In this document: positions 9,950 through 21,098 of the stretch, one piece after another | Layout: each line of letters starts with the position of its first letter | Numbering within the stretch: position 1 is the first letter of the stretch | Source of the DNA: Hypsibius dujardini | Taxonomy: Eukaryota > Tardigrada > Eutardigrada > Parachela > Hypsibiidae | Direction: 5' to 3' | DNA length: 32,262 nucleotides | Assembly: GCA_001579985.1 (NCBI GenBank) | Contig: LRSR01007211.1 | Span: 1-32,262, forward strand | Made by a program: the position numbers and the translations under genes | The notes under the pieces: model-generated | The model's input: the letters and a program-made list of their open reading frames with translations, nothing else | What the model was told of the DNA's origin: nothing | The model's database searches: none

Positions 9950-10480
9950 ATGAAAGTTGCGTCTCTGCCAGGGGGATAAAATGCTCCAAGAAATAGTCAT
10001 TTAAAAGGTATCTCACGTGCCGCTCTAGATGTGAGGAGGTCAGTCGACCATGAGGACAAACATAGGAATTTTCCCATCGCTTGCCGAAGTACCGGTGGCA
10101 AGGTGGTTGGAACATACGGTGCACCACCTTCTTGCATGATGGTGACAAAGTCCACGTCCAACATCTCTTCCGCTCGGCGTGGCATTTCGTATGGGGTAGA
10201 TTGAAAATGCAGGTTTCCTTGTGCCGCCACGGCTAACACGACACAAGCCAGGCTCCACATGTCCGTGGCTTGGCTCACTTTGGGCAATCCGGTAGTCTTA
10301 TCCCACGACAACATCTCCGGTGACATGAATCTAAGAGTCCCCTATTTCGCAGTGAGATCGAAGGACGATTGCGCGATCGGACCCGGCTTTACTAGGGCGC
10401 AACTGTCAAGGTCGGAAATTTAGGCGTTGTTAGTTTAGTGGTCTGACCATCGCTCAGTAACGGTTTTTTTATCAGCAAAG
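9950..10480 (-). pseudogene. Kinase-like copy 4, diverged fragment with stops and frameshifts
   Basis: Reading leftwards from about 10480, an eroded catalytic loop (near FAD-KK, where HxDxKP is expected) is followed by ISDLDSCALV (again DLD for DFG), an in-frame TAG just before GTLRF, then MSPEMLSWDKT and ATDMWSLACVV. A frameshift near 10060 separates the next piece, whose other frame gives RLTSSHLERHVRYLLNDYF (the RPSAEELL-type end of a kinase). The piece ends at a donor TTTCAT/GTAAGC (9949). The N-lobe is missing. It is the same family as the other kinases here but far more diverged, and has a C-terminal intron they lack. The J-domain exon lies downstream. Confidence 0.75.
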
Positions 10481-10586
10481 TCGATCCAGGAAAATCGTAA
10501 CTTATTTTCAACAGTTTGATCGTATCTTCATTGGAACTTTTAAACTGCAGTACATAAGCCTTTGGCTCAAGTGATATTCTGTCTCT

Positions 10587-10606
10587 CAGTCAGTCAGTCA
10601 GTCAGT
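10587..10606 (+). repeat. (CAGT)5 microsatellite upstream of the GST gene
   Basis: Five perfect CAGT units about 90 bp before the GST start codon. Each unit contains the TCAGT initiator-like word, but that is a by-product of the repeat and not evidence for a start site. Confidence 0.85.
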
Positions 10607-10694
10607 TGTTGTTCATACATTTCAGATATTTTCCAACTCATTCCTTCCATCAAGGTCTTTTTGCTTTGCTAAACGCTAGACCTACACCGAAAAA

Positions 10695-11709
10695 ATGGTG
10701 GCGTACGCCTTGACGTACTTTAATGTAGCCGGAAGGGCCGAACTCATCCGTCTACTCTTCATCGTATCAGGGACCCTGTTCACGGACAACCGCATTGAGT
10801 CTGCTCAATGGCCCGCGTTGAAAGCCAGTAAGAAGGAATTTGTTCTTGCCTCCTTTAAACTCCTTGACTCCTTTTAATTTATCCTCTTGTTAATTGTCAG
10901 ACACGACTTGGGGATCGTTACCATATCTGGAGGTTGACGGAAAAATTCTGGGCCAGAGTAATGCCATTGTCTATTACGTTTCCAACCAACTAGGTAGATA
11001 AATATTTCTTCTTTCTAATCCCCACAAAATAATTGGGAAGGAGAGATCGATAATTAAACCGACTGTAAATTACATTTTCAAGGACTCGGCGGTGAAGGGG
11101 AATGGAACCGTGCAATTGTCCAATCAATCGTTTTCGCAACTAACGACATCAAAGAGGGTCTGTTCCAGTTTGTGTATGGAGACCCCTCACTCAAGGTATT
11201 TATTCGCTTTTTATTTTGTTGTATTGGAACGAGTAATTATTTAACCAGTTATGTAATGTAAGTAACTCGGACGTTTGACCACTTTCAGGAAAAGAATCTG
11301 AGCAAGTTAAAAGACTCAACCATCCCAACCATCCTAGGTCGAGCCGAAAAGGTTATTGAAGTGTACGGAAGTGACGATTACTCCGTCGGATCCAAGGTAA
11401 TAATATCATACCTTTCTTTCAGTTGTTATGAAATTGAAGTTATGTATAATATATGCTTTTTCAGCTAACTGTTGCCGACTTGGCCCTCTACGACAGTAAG
11501 TTCAATGGGGAACGGCCTAATCGCCAGAGGTTTAATTGTCGTTATTTATCCCCCTCCTTGCAGCCATTCGACAAGTGGAAGCCAATAAACAGACAGGGAT
11601 CACCAATATTGCCGCCAATTACCCCAGAATTGCCAAGGTCCTTGCAAAGGTTGCTGCCCACCCCAAAATTGTCGAGTACCTGGCAAAGGAAGCGCCCTCT
11701 ACAGCTTGA
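10695..11709 (+). CDS. Sigma-class glutathione S-transferase, six exons
   Basis: Exons 10695-10827, 10901-10993, 11083-11195, 11289-11396, 11465-11495 and 11564-11709 join at GT-AG borders to 207 residues. The N-terminal thioredoxin-like domain has the catalytic tyrosine Y8 in LTYFNVAGRAELIR, the cis-proline motif LPYLEVDG and the glutathione-binding QSNAIVYYV. The helical C-terminal domain runs from about residue 80 and includes LTVADLALYD (the conserved N-capping/hydrophobic-staple region) and ends KEAPSTA. Length and motifs match invertebrate sigma GSTs, which conjugate glutathione to electrophiles such as lipid peroxidation products in the cytosol. Splice phases are consistent and no lesion is seen, so it appears functional. 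Polyadenylation signal AATAAA lies at 11856. A broken tandem copy follows at 12031. Confidence 0.9.
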
Positions 11710-11855
11710 ATATCTATAGGCACTGATCCGTCAACCGCCAAAACATAGTTTGTCGATATACACAGTACATAACCCTTTTATCGCAGGAATGGAAAGTTTG
11801 AAAGAACCAGTTATTGTTTGCCATTGACCATGACACACTCCTTTACCATTTTCCA

Positions 11856-11861
11856 AATAAA
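11856..11861 (+). terminator. Polyadenylation signal of the GST gene
   Basis: AATAAA 147 bp after the TGA stop at 11707-11709. Confidence 0.65.
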
Positions 11862-12030
11862 TACATATAGAATGGTGCTTGTTTTCACCAGAGACCAGAG
11901 GAGATATTAAGGCACATTTTTGAGGATGGGAGCCTTAACGTGGCATCTAGTTCAGCGAGCTTCTCTTTCGACCAGAGTGTTTCGGACTCTTGTATTTTCT
12001 CCCCATCTCCGCAAACGTACCCGTCACAAA

Positions 12031-12308
12031 ATGGTGGCCTTCTCCCTGACGCACTTTGACATAACGGCAAGGGCAGAACTAATTCGTTTGGTCTTTGTTG
12101 TTTCGGGGACCTTCTTCACCGACAATCAGGTTCAACGCGATAATTGACCCGCCCTGAAGCCGAGTCAGTCTGCCTTCAATTTGCAAGCATCTTTAGTGAT
12201 ATATTTTAAAGCAATTTGTTGATTTTGCAAGGCACATCTTGGGGATCGCTTCCGTAATTGGAGGTAGATGGAAGAGTTTTGGGAGAGATTAGCGCCATCT
12301 ACCAGGCG
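12031..12308 (+). pseudogene. Dead tandem copy of the sigma GST (exons 1 and 2 only)
   Basis: The ATG at 12031 starts MVAFSLTHFDITARAELIR, parallel to the intact gene, but the catalytic Tyr8 is His. A TGG-to-TGA change near 12145 truncates exon 1, and the donor has decayed to GTCAGT. Exon 2 is recognisable from about 12235 (TSWGSLP, stop TAA at the Tyr codon, LEVDGRVLGE) and homology stops near 12305. Exons 3-6 are not found. It arose by tandem duplication and lost function; the loss of Tyr8 could predate or follow the stops. Confidence 0.85.
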
Positions 12309-13734
12309 CGGGAATCATTTTTGCACACCGCTAGAAGCGTGCGTGTGGACAAAGCTCATAGTAAAAACAAATTTTCTTCACATCACTGAGTACGCCATTC
12401 ATTTACGCGTATGTGGTTCAGTTTTCAAGTGAATTGTAGCGAAAAAAGAATTTATTTGCACTTCGCGTTAAGAGTCATGTAGAACCAACGTGTCCGAAAA
12501 TGGGTTTTTCTTGTCGTTAGTTTAAACTAAATAACTTCATGCGACGCGGAGTTTAAATGAATTATCAAACGGTAAAACAAAATTTATGTCATATTTATTT
12601 TACTTTTACACAAACAAAATAAAAAATACAAAAAGTCGAAAATTCGAGCGACGATGCGTGCCGTTGTCCGCGGCGCATAGTCAGATTCTTGTTACTTTCG
12701 CCCTGCTTGAGTTTGTACCATCTTTACTAGTTCGATTTTGCTTGAAATTAAGATTTGTGATACTTTAGTTTGTGTGTTAATCACGTCAAAACTTTTGTAA
12801 AAAAATATTTCTGCGTTTTGCTGATGACGATTCCCTCCCCTTCGGCAAAGTGAACTTCGTCGTTGACAATGCGGCTTATGCAAGAATGCATGGGCCAGTT
12901 TCGATCAGCCTCAGTCTTATTATGTGGGCATTTTTTGCAAGTAATTTCACCTCAAAACAAATACGGCCTCAGCGGGGACCAGACCATTGTCGACACCACT
13001 GTCACCAAAAAACCTTTGGTGGTGAGTTTAAGTCGACCATATCGGCTAGATGCTTAAAGCCACTTAACATTTTCGCCAAACTTGAACAGCATGCTGTGAC
13101 TTATGGCCTTCACCGATATCGGAGGTTGGGGCCGAAACTATACTTGAACTTTTACGAGTTTTCAAAATTACTTACTTTTATGTAACTATCAGTTACTTTT
13201 AGTCTTTTATGTAACCAGCAGTTACTTTTAGTGACAGAAATCAACTTGTTCTTATCAGCAAATTACTTTAAATTCTTCATCAGCTATTACTATTACATAA
13301 GCCAAAATTAAATTTACTCAAACCATCGATACAATGCAGCTTCACGCGAATTATACTCCCGGCTCACACATACAGCTACGACGTGCTGATTATCATTACT
13401 GAGATAGAGTACATAAAAATTGTAAAATTAAACATCTTCAAAAATCGACATACAGTATTTACTACTAACATCAAAGAAAGAGGAGAGATCTCATAATAAT
13501 AAGTCTTAAAGCTCTGCGAATTCATTTGATGCAGTACTCATTGTTTATTTGTTGGCCCAGCGGAAGTAAACGTAGTTTTGGTAAGTTAAATAAATATAAG
13601 TAATTATTGGTGAAATGGGTAAGTAACTGCCTTTCAAGAAAAAAGCTTAGTAGTTTTGTTACAGTAACCTTAATTGTTAGTTAGATAAAAGTTATTGTTA
13701 TTTAAGTCGAAGTCCCACTGTACATGTTTTACAG
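12309..13734. other. AT-rich stretch, no supported gene
   Basis: Mostly AT-rich. A short GC-richer island at about 12838-13022 has a frame reading QNKYGLSGDQTIVDTT followed by a possible donor (GGTGGTGAGT). It vaguely resembles a GST linker, but the match is too short to call. A set of near-repeated words (GTTACTTTTAGT, TTATGTAACC) occurs at 13180-13240. Confidence 0.4.
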
Positions 13735-13985
13735 TGCGGTGCTCCGATAGATTTCCCTGAACTAGGCCTTGTTGTCGGCCAAGTGATGGAGCTCAGTGGA
13801 ACGACTTACAACGCTGCCTTGCCGGTCTAGCTCTGGGATCCAAAACTTGACAACTGCAGCCAATTTACAAACACCGTGCAGGATGAGATCGCTCGTCGCC
13901 GAGCTGGCCAGCAGTGACGCGTTGATGTCGGCATATTCCAGCGGACTAATTAACCATGCTACTGTCGTTTGTGCAAGAGACTGTT
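13735..13985 (+). pseudogene. Coding relic of unknown identity behind a consensus acceptor
   Basis: After TGTTTTACAG a single frame reads PIDFPELGLVVGQVMELSG, a TAG, LWDPKLDNCSQFTNTVQDE, a TGA and RVDVGIFQRTN before a TAA. Three stops in about 80 codons mark it as dead, but the amino-acid texture between stops is protein-like. The Cys-containing middle loosely recalls the receptor-like fragments at 6922 and 18733; I would not assign a family on this. The minus strand also has an open frame here (13762-14004), so the strand is not certain. Confidence 0.3.
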
Positions 13986-14283
13986 TGATGGGCATTAAAG
14001 TCAATTTTTAGGGGCCCTGTTTATTCAGATTGCCTGTACTGACCATGACAAAAAGAAGGAAGGCAAATCTAATGGGCAAAGTGAGATCAGCTAGTTGCTC
14101 CATCCTTCCTCAGAGGAACGATAATAAATGCCATGTCCAAAAAGTCTGAAGAAGAAAGGCAATCGGTGCAAATAAAGTAACTTGTGCATGAAGAAAGTAA
14201 AAGACAGCGGGCGTAAATAACAACTGCTTCGATCGCTTTCCATTGCAAAGATGTAAGAGCGACGATATCCCTACCTGTCTTAA

Positions 14284-14502
14284 ATGCCTGCAGTAGATTT
14301 AAACCGGCCAAGGCATTTGTTCACATATTTAGAGCACTCAATCAAAGATATACATTTTCGGGGGAATCATCACAATACGGCTTTCTATTTCGACAAACTC
14401 GGCCCCAGCTACCATCTGAATCGTCACATTGCTATCAAGGCCCGTTCCAAGTCCAACAACAAATACGAACGTCACACAAGCTTCTTCACATTGGGACGGT
14501 TA
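14284..14502 (+). pseudogene. Possible coding relic, unknown
   Basis: A 72-codon frame ending HIAIKARSKSNNKYERHTSF before TAG. The segment FYFDKLGPSYHL resembles the FDxxGD strand late in ANF-type ectodomains, and the frame continues with protein-like texture after the stop. The evidence is weak and no splice sites decide it. Confidence 0.2.
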
Positions 14503-14604
14503 TAGTCATACAGCGCCTGCACATACTGGAAACTGACCGGGTTTCCGAATGCTGTGCCGATGGAGTTGACCCACTACAGTATATCAGCTTTGTTAAACAT
14601 TGTA

Positions 14605-14678
14605 TGTCAGTCTGTCCGTCTGTCTATCTGTCTGTGTCTATCTGCCTATCTGTCTGTCTGTCTGTCCATCTGTTTGTC
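14605..14678 (+). repeat. (TCTG)n microsatellite, interrupted
   Basis: About 70 bp of TCTG/TCTA/TCCG units, next to the end of the P-element-like transposase relic. Confidence 0.85.
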
Positions 14679-14697
14679 ACTTAAAGTAAGACATTTT

Positions 14698-15138
14698 TCA
14701 TAAAATGCGACCACAGAAAAATGCGTAGACCATCTTCTGTTCGATGTGAACAAAATTCTGGGAAGGCCGTTCCTGTACGAAAGGTGTTTGTATTTTATAT
14801 TTACAATTTACAGTATATGGCGTCGATATTCCCCCAACCGCCCATCTCACGAAGTTTAAAGAAAACCATACGTACTCCATTTGTTTTAACACTCCGAGTT
14901 TTCGGAGAGTAGAGCAATTGACCAATTCACCGTCGCAGATGGTGGACCGTACCTCGAAGCCGGTGCTGGCAACCTTTCTCATTGAGTCAAGAATGATTTC
15001 AGACAGTGCAATGTTGGGAATGCTACCAGCGGAGGTAAAGTACTTGCAGGGATATGAAAATCCCTTCCCGAGACCCGTGACCAAGTACAGAGCAATACTG
15101 GATGCTATAAACTGGGTTATTTGCTTGACGCAATCTTT
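14698..15138 (-). pseudogene. P-element/THAP-type transposase fragment
   Basis: An open frame from about 15138 (just after a TAG) to a stop at 14698 gives roughly 146 residues: GLGKGFSYPCKYFTSAG, LSEIILDSMRKVASTGFEV, a CDGELVN loop, LRKLGVL, then FVHIEQKMVYAFF. This follows the order of the RNase H-like catalytic core of P-element transposases (YPxxYF, helix with GxxV, (D/C)xGxxN, LGV, then VYFxFDPPH), where the DQG/DGA aspartate is catalytic. The PHLLK segment that should follow is lost, so the fragment is dead. No terminal repeats were found around it. Confidence 0.6.
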
Positions 15139-16014
15139 CTAGTTGTAGCAAGTGGACAAGATTGTGTGTTAAGATTGGTGTGGACAGTGGCTAGAGTAAG
15201 ACCGACACTCGGTTGAAAACAACAATCAATTAGTCCAGTCATAAATCAATCAATAAAGCGAAGTTTAAACACCCCGCATGATTTCACGCCGCACGGTTCG
15301 GCCCGCCGATCTTAGCTTTGCCGGAATTCATTTATCTCAACTGTGTTAATTAGCTCTCTGATTAGGCTGTCTACGTCAATAAGGAAAATAGTCTGACCAT
15401 TTGTCATGGAATGCTCTCAAACGCGTGTGAGCCACTGGACATAATTCACGTTCACACCGCACGCCAACTACTGCCCGCTAGAAAAACTTCTTCCCCCAAG
15501 ACTTTTGGTCGTAATCCAGCAAAACTTTCAGATATAATGTAAAAGTTACAGATCTAAATACTTCCAATGCCAGAATTGGAAAGCACCTTCTAGTCGCGAT
15601 ATAAATGACCGACTGCCGAGACCCTCATATCTGTTCACATATCACTTGTAGACGTGCGGATCCAGTTATTGACGGTAACCTCAGTTCAATTTCCTCCCTT
15701 CCCTACCTACGTAGAGCGCGGTCCGCAAGCCAAGATTTGTATTTTCAGTGCTCAGGGAATTGACCATATTAAAATTAATTCAAAATGATACTCTTAACTA
15801 AACCTATATAAATACAGATTAATAAGAATAATTATTAAAATCAACTACAATTAGAAAGTACAACTAGGTAATTATACTAAATAAAAACTACAATTAAAAA
15901 ATACAACTACGATGCTATACTAAACACTAAAGACAACTACTAACTACAAACTACATCTACCATATTTTATACATACCCCAAACAAACAGAACGTACTGCT
16001 GATGACTCAAGCTT
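15139..16014. other. No supported gene; A-rich degenerate repeat at 15780-15970
   Basis: 15290-15780 is of average composition with a TATA-like GATATAAATG at about 15598 and possible splice words, but no reading frame. 15780-15970 is a degenerate array of (A)CAACTACAA-type units on an AT background. Confidence 0.5.
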
Positions 16015-16821
16015 TGCCCTTTCACCAATGCCCCATCACATGTTCGACAATCAAGCCAATCAATCGAGGACATACGCAGGACGATGCAACCCAGCCTTCA
16101 TATACTGTATCCGTGGCTTGACCCACAGTCGCCATCCAAATGAACGGATCTTCACAACCAATCATCTCCGGAGACATGTAACGGATAGTGCCCGTCTTGG
16201 TCGCCAGGTCCAAACGATGAGTGTCCTTATCCTTTAGTAGAGTGAAACTGTCGAGATCTGCCAATTTCAGCACTAGACTGTCATCTGTACCCGTTAACAT
16301 CACATTTGCCGGCTTCAGGTCGCCGTGAAAGATCGCCTTCTGTTGGTCACTGTGGCTGTGAAGGTAGCCCAATGCGTGTGCAATCTGTCCGGTGTAGTCT
16401 AGTACTGTATCCATCGATAGAGATGGAGGATTTGAGGTGGAGGATTTTTGTCCAGGAATTCCTCCAATGTTCCGCCGTTACACAATTCCATGATGAGGCA
16501 AGGTTTCAAGCGTTGGATGGGCATACCTGGTCTGTACGTATATCCATTTGCAAGATACTTCACAATATTCTCGCAGTCAAGTGTCGGAAGGACAGACAGC
16601 ATAGACATTTTTTTACTGTCGCAGGCGTCGTGGAGATATTTCAGAGAATGGGGAGTCCCTGGTAGGGGCGTTAAATCCTTTTCAGACTGCACCAGATTGA
16701 CCTTCATAACCACCCCGTAAGATCCATGTCCCAGGAGGCCAGGTAACTGAACGCAATGGAACTCTTTCCCATTTTCCGCGTGGATATACGTCAGATATTC
16801 GTGGACTGGATGAAGGGCCAT
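16015..16821 (-). pseudogene. Kinase-like copy 3: truncated kinase domain with two frame breaks
   Basis: The start ATG at 16821-16819 aligns with those of copies 1 and 2. The N-lobe (LLGHGSYGVVMK, SLKYLHD) is intact to about 16450, where a 14-bp tandem duplication of GGAGGATTT-type sequence shifts the frame. The next frame carries HGDLKPANVML, LADLDSF, GTIRYMSPEM and GQATDT. A second small insertion near 16105 (TATACTGTATCC against TATATCC) breaks it again within the DIWSLG motif. Homology to the other copies ends near 16015, so the last part of the kinase domain and the whole C-terminal region are missing. DLD is kept here too. Confidence 0.85.
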
Positions 16822-16893
16822 AATTTTGTGAGTAGAAATGCAACTTGCGAGAAAGTATTCAAAAGGTATCTGCCGTTCAAAGTTGTTGGTCAA

Positions 16894-17300
16894 AATTGTG
16901 AGCCTTTTAACTCATCCTCAATATTTGAATTACTGCAGGTTTTTTTGGACTTAATTGACGCTACCTGTGCGCCAGTTGCTGCTACAGAACACACCATTTC
17001 TCGTACAGGTAAGACGACCAATGGTTTCTTGTCTAATCAAATGAACTTCGTCTCTGCTAAAGTTATTCAGTTTATGATGTGTCGACTAATATCTAATGTG
17101 TTCTTTGGGTTTAACGACCGGTTCAACGGTCCGCAAATGGAGTACCTCTACGAGTGACTCGAGTATTAATACGCCGAAATAACGCAATGAGAGCTGGGAA
17201 CTGAACGAATCCTTTATTACAGCTAGAGCCCAGTGTTATATGACCTTTTCTCGATCATGCGGCAGTTCGGTGGACTTCTCTAATCTTGATGAGTTTTGGT
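16894..17300 (-). repeat. Duplicated 5' flank of the kinase genes, copy in cassette C
   Basis: Matches 5471-5890 and 26556-26976. Homology ends at CTTGATGAGTTTTGG near 17297; the linker to a receptor head is absent here, and about 390 bp of unrelated AT-rich sequence (including TATATA runs at 17633-17660) precede block X. Confidence 0.75.
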
Positions 17301-17689
17301 GGACCTCATTTTAACAAAAGTTAGAGCGTATAAAAACTAACATATGCAGCTCAATGCGCAGATAAACACTGCAGTGGCTTGCAGGATAGATTAAAATGAG
17401 AAGTAAGAGCGATTTCGTCGAAAAGTTCCAAGGAGAAATGTCGAATTCAACTTTGAGGAGGTGCGTTTTACATGGTTGACCGTGAAATTTGTTCAACATA
17501 CCATATAGAGAGAATATTTACATTAAGTTTCGCCCCCCTATGTTATATGTATTCGACGAAATCGGTGCAGAAGGAAAGTTAAATATAGACGAGGTATTGC
17601 ATATAGACGAGTTTACATTAAACGAGTTTTACTATATATATATATTAAATATATATATTAACAAATAAAACATATATGAATAAATGTTT

Positions 17690-18510
17690 GTTTTTTTGTG
17701 AACTAAATTGACTGAAAATTGAACTAAACTAAATTAATTTACTAAAATTAGTTAGCTGAAAAGCATGAGCTGTCTCCGGCCATATGCTGCACTCACTTTT
17801 TTTTATTTCAGTTTGTGCATTGACCTTTATCGTCGTTGGAGACTTTGGTTGAGGTAGGCAGGAAAATTGGGCGAACACGAGAACGGTGAACTGCTTAACT
17901 GGTTGTGTAACATAATGCCAGTTATCCAAAATCTAGAAAGTGACATTTTTGGCGAGGATGGGGGAGATTTGACCTTAGAACCCTAACTTGCTCACCCCAT
18001 CGGTGATTGGTCTTTTCTCGTAAAACTTCATTTGATTTCGAGGTCATGCTGAATTAATTTTTGTTAATGGATCCCTGACTTCGATGTAATTCCAAAGTGT
18101 CTCAAAAGGACTTCCACTCTTTGGCCCTCAGCCGCGACGGGGCGGGGTGGAGCGGGGGGGGGAGTTTTCGCGGACAGGTAAATCTGACACTGGCGTTGAG
18201 AAGTCTGAAACTGAATAGGACACAACTTTTTAATTAGATCCAGGTCAGGTAACCATATACAACAAAATATTGTTATTATTTGTTATTTGTATTTTCGCTT
18301 AACCAAACGATCAACATGTGAACGAGAGCATAGGTATTAAATGTCGTCGGAGTTGATTAATCTCCCGGTTTTACAAAAATGGACTTCTTGGCGGTAATGT
18401 GGTACGTATAAAACGGGCTTGTTTAAGATTCTTACAAGTTGGAACTAGGGCCCCTCATGGTAGGATCTGGAGCTGTGCAAAGGGGCAAAATGCATTTTGT
18501 TCAAGATTTA
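17690..18510. repeat. Duplicated block X, copy 2
   Basis: Same order of landmarks as 7780-9030 but without the MITE at 8456. It contains a G-run (GGGGGGGG near 18153) and about 65 bp at 18227-18300 (ACTTTTTAATTAG through CGCTTAACC) not present in copy 1. Confidence 0.8.
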
Positions 18511-18732
18511 ATAAAAAATTCGGCCTTTTGATTCTCATCGTTTCGAAACTTGTGGGTGAGGTGTTCTATTGAGGGGACCTGATTCCGACTTATAAGGAAA
18601 TGAGCACCCAATCTGAAATATCTTACCTAAAGCTGAAAATTTCAGATGGGTACAAGTTACAGTTTACGTGTCATTTCACTCGTTCAGCACCAACATCAAC
18701 CAACAAGTAATCACGAAAGACCGTTTTCTGAG

Positions 18733-18914
18733 CACCATGTCCCACGGACACAATGGTTTATGGCGCGGTAGTGATTGCGCTGACGCGGCATTACGCGTGG
18801 AAGAGCATCGCCGTCATTAACAACCAGCTCAACGGTTCCGGCCTGATGACCCGCAACTCCGAGCACTGTCGAGCACCATTGGAGATGCTGGATCTCCTGC
18901 CAATTTTTCTCGCA
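18733..18914 (+). pseudogene. Lone exon resembling an ANF-receptor (receptor guanylyl cyclase-like) ectodomain
   Basis: Bounded by TTTTCTGAG at the 5' side and a strong donor (GCA/GTAAGT) at 18914, the frame reads PCPTDTMVYGAVVIALTRHY, then AWKSIAVINNQLNGSG and ends LLPIFLA. PTDxxxxxAVxxLxRHYxWxSIAVI is the helix-strand of ANF-type ligand-binding domains just after the first inter-lobe crossing. The exon is entered in phase 1, the same phase in which the exon ending at 7309 is left, consistent with both deriving from one gene. No neighbouring exons are found, so it is treated as a remnant, though the exon itself is unbroken. Confidence 0.4.
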
Positions 18915-21098
18915 GTAAGTACCACGAGAGAGCAGATCAGCAGGAAAGGCCAACGTAAGACGGTGAATAAGGTCTGTCAAAGTGGCAGGCAAGTAACTAG
19001 GATTGAGCGAAACAGACAGTCAGTTGGAACCGTTTTTCGAGAGACATCCCTCCAAAAAAACTGAATGAGTCACGGCATACCCAATAAGTTGTTGCTTTGT
19101 CAAGGGGGTGGATGATCGATCCGGAAGGTTGACTGCTTAACTGAACGACTATGGTCTGTCTGGAATGTCGACGGTCAGTTCGGAAGGCCAACGGCCATCA
19201 TCTTTGGTGTGAGTGACTGAGGGTTTGTCTGGTGGCTGGCTAGTTTGACCCGAAAGCAGACGGTCGGCCCTGGCGGACAGTCCCACACCTAGGACTGATC
19301 ATTCACCCCCCTCCCCAGGCCAGATCGTCTCCGGCTCCGGTAGGCCGTCCACAACCCGGACAGCCTGTGCATCACAAAAACTGACCGTCTACCATCTACT
19401 CTACGGATGACTCAGACTAGATTCAAGGCTGGACACTGTAATAAGCCTGTAAAAGGAGTGGAATCAACCTGTTTCTAAGCTGGATGCGCCCAACCTGTCT
19501 TGCCTCCGCAATGTGGCCTAGAATACAGGCTATATTTTCAAAATTTTTCCGCCTACTGCAAGACACCCATTTTCCACCATTGTTTCACCCTGGATTTCCT
19601 TCAGCTCGCTTGAAAGTTTTCAACTGACGTGGAAAATTAGTTCCATGTGCAGACCGCGTGGCTTGGTTTGAGACTTGGAATTCAGTTCAGACTTGTCTTG
19701 CTTTGCCTGGCGTTGGAAAAGTTAATCTGCTTTTTTTGTTTTCTTAAACATTCGTTGACATAATTTCATTTTGCGTAAATTGCGACCTATTAGTCTGTTA
19801 TTGAATCATGTGAGTACTAGTATTATGAGACATCAGAGAATTTGTCTTCCCGTTTTGTTGTTGTTGCTGTGTTGAAGCTGGCAATCTGGCACACTGACTG
19901 GAACCAACGGCTTACAACGTATCGCCTTTGCCTGCTCAGTATGGGAAGTTCCAATTCAAATTTTAATCTTTAGATCGATGGTTGATAAGTTATCATCAGC
20001 AGCTTTTGGATTCAGTGCTTGTAAAGAAACGTGTTTTATGTGTTTTTTTTTCAGATTTCTCTGCAAGCCTACAACAGAAATGGGATTTCATATCTCTTCC
20101 GTTTAACTTCCCAGACTTCGCCACCCTACCGTTTTCGAATCTCGATCTAATATTTTGGCACTGTTGGTTTAGTTCATTTGCTTTCAATTTGAATGTGGCT
20201 TGGGCGAATTTTTCATAAATTAATCGATCGTTTCCATTGGTCTATGAAAGACACGCCCATAGGGCAATGCAATTTTCAGTTGGCCGAATCGCTGAAAAAA
20301 ACAGGGTGGAAACCAGCTTGGCGCAGAGCCGACCCATGCTAAATTCGCATAGGGACCCAGGCTATTTCCAGCCTGCCTTCCACTGGGTCAGTCAGTGTCG
20401 TATATCGGCTGGAAGTCACGGAACATTCCAGTCTTTTCTTTCAACTATTTTGACTGGAATCCGGCCTGTTTTAACATAGTCGAAATAAGCTGTATCCAGG
20501 CAGGAACCAGTCAAGAGTTATCCGTAGGGTAGACAAACCGTCGCACCTTCAGACTAACAAGCATTTACTCACTGACCGTCAAGCACTCGGGCAGACTACC
20601 CAAAAACATCGAACACGGTTCACCGTCCGAACTAACAGTGCAGGATGTGGACGAATCGTTTTTCAACTAGGCCCGACCGTCTACCTTTAGGATGGCCCGT
20701 CAATAACATGAGCTGCCTCGTCTGCGGTTTTGAAAGATTACAATTAGCTCTCTATCTTTGTAGTTATTCTGATCTGCACCTTGTGCTCACCACAAAGACA
20801 TACCTTGGCAAGTTGCGATAGACACGTAAAAAACCATTTTAATCTTGAAGTTTGTGTTTTGCATTACAGTAGAGCAAACCCTGCAGTGCGTTGTCTCTTC
20901 TAGCTCACGTCTGGCTGCTCGATTACAACATACTCAATTATGACCTGGGAATGACCAATGGAGAGTACGCAAGTTCAACGTTTCAGTAGTAGTCATACAC
21001 AATAGAGACTGTTCGGCGGAACTCCTTAACTTGAAACATACTGATATATATACCTTAAAGTTAGTGTTAGGGTATGGTGCTTGAAATAGGTGAAATAG
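18915..21098. other. No supported gene; probably decayed repeats
   Basis: 19060-19300 and 20520-20720 are rich in GTCTG/GACGGTC words, and 19400-19520 and 20330-20480 in GGCTGGAA/CAGCCTG words, suggesting pieces of old repetitive DNA, but I cannot align them into a defined element. Short reading frames here lack coding character. Confidence 0.4.

Noticed and set aside
10587-10606. TCAGT initiator motifs upstream of the GST gene
   Set aside because: They are generated by the CAGT microsatellite.
14087-14311. Minus-strand hydrophobic frame that could be a membrane protein
   Set aside because: No splice sites, no recognisable motif, and overlap with an equally plausible plus-strand frame.
15595-15780. 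Possible promoter and first exon (TATAAAT followed by splice-like words)
   Set aside because: No reading frame or downstream exon supports a gene.
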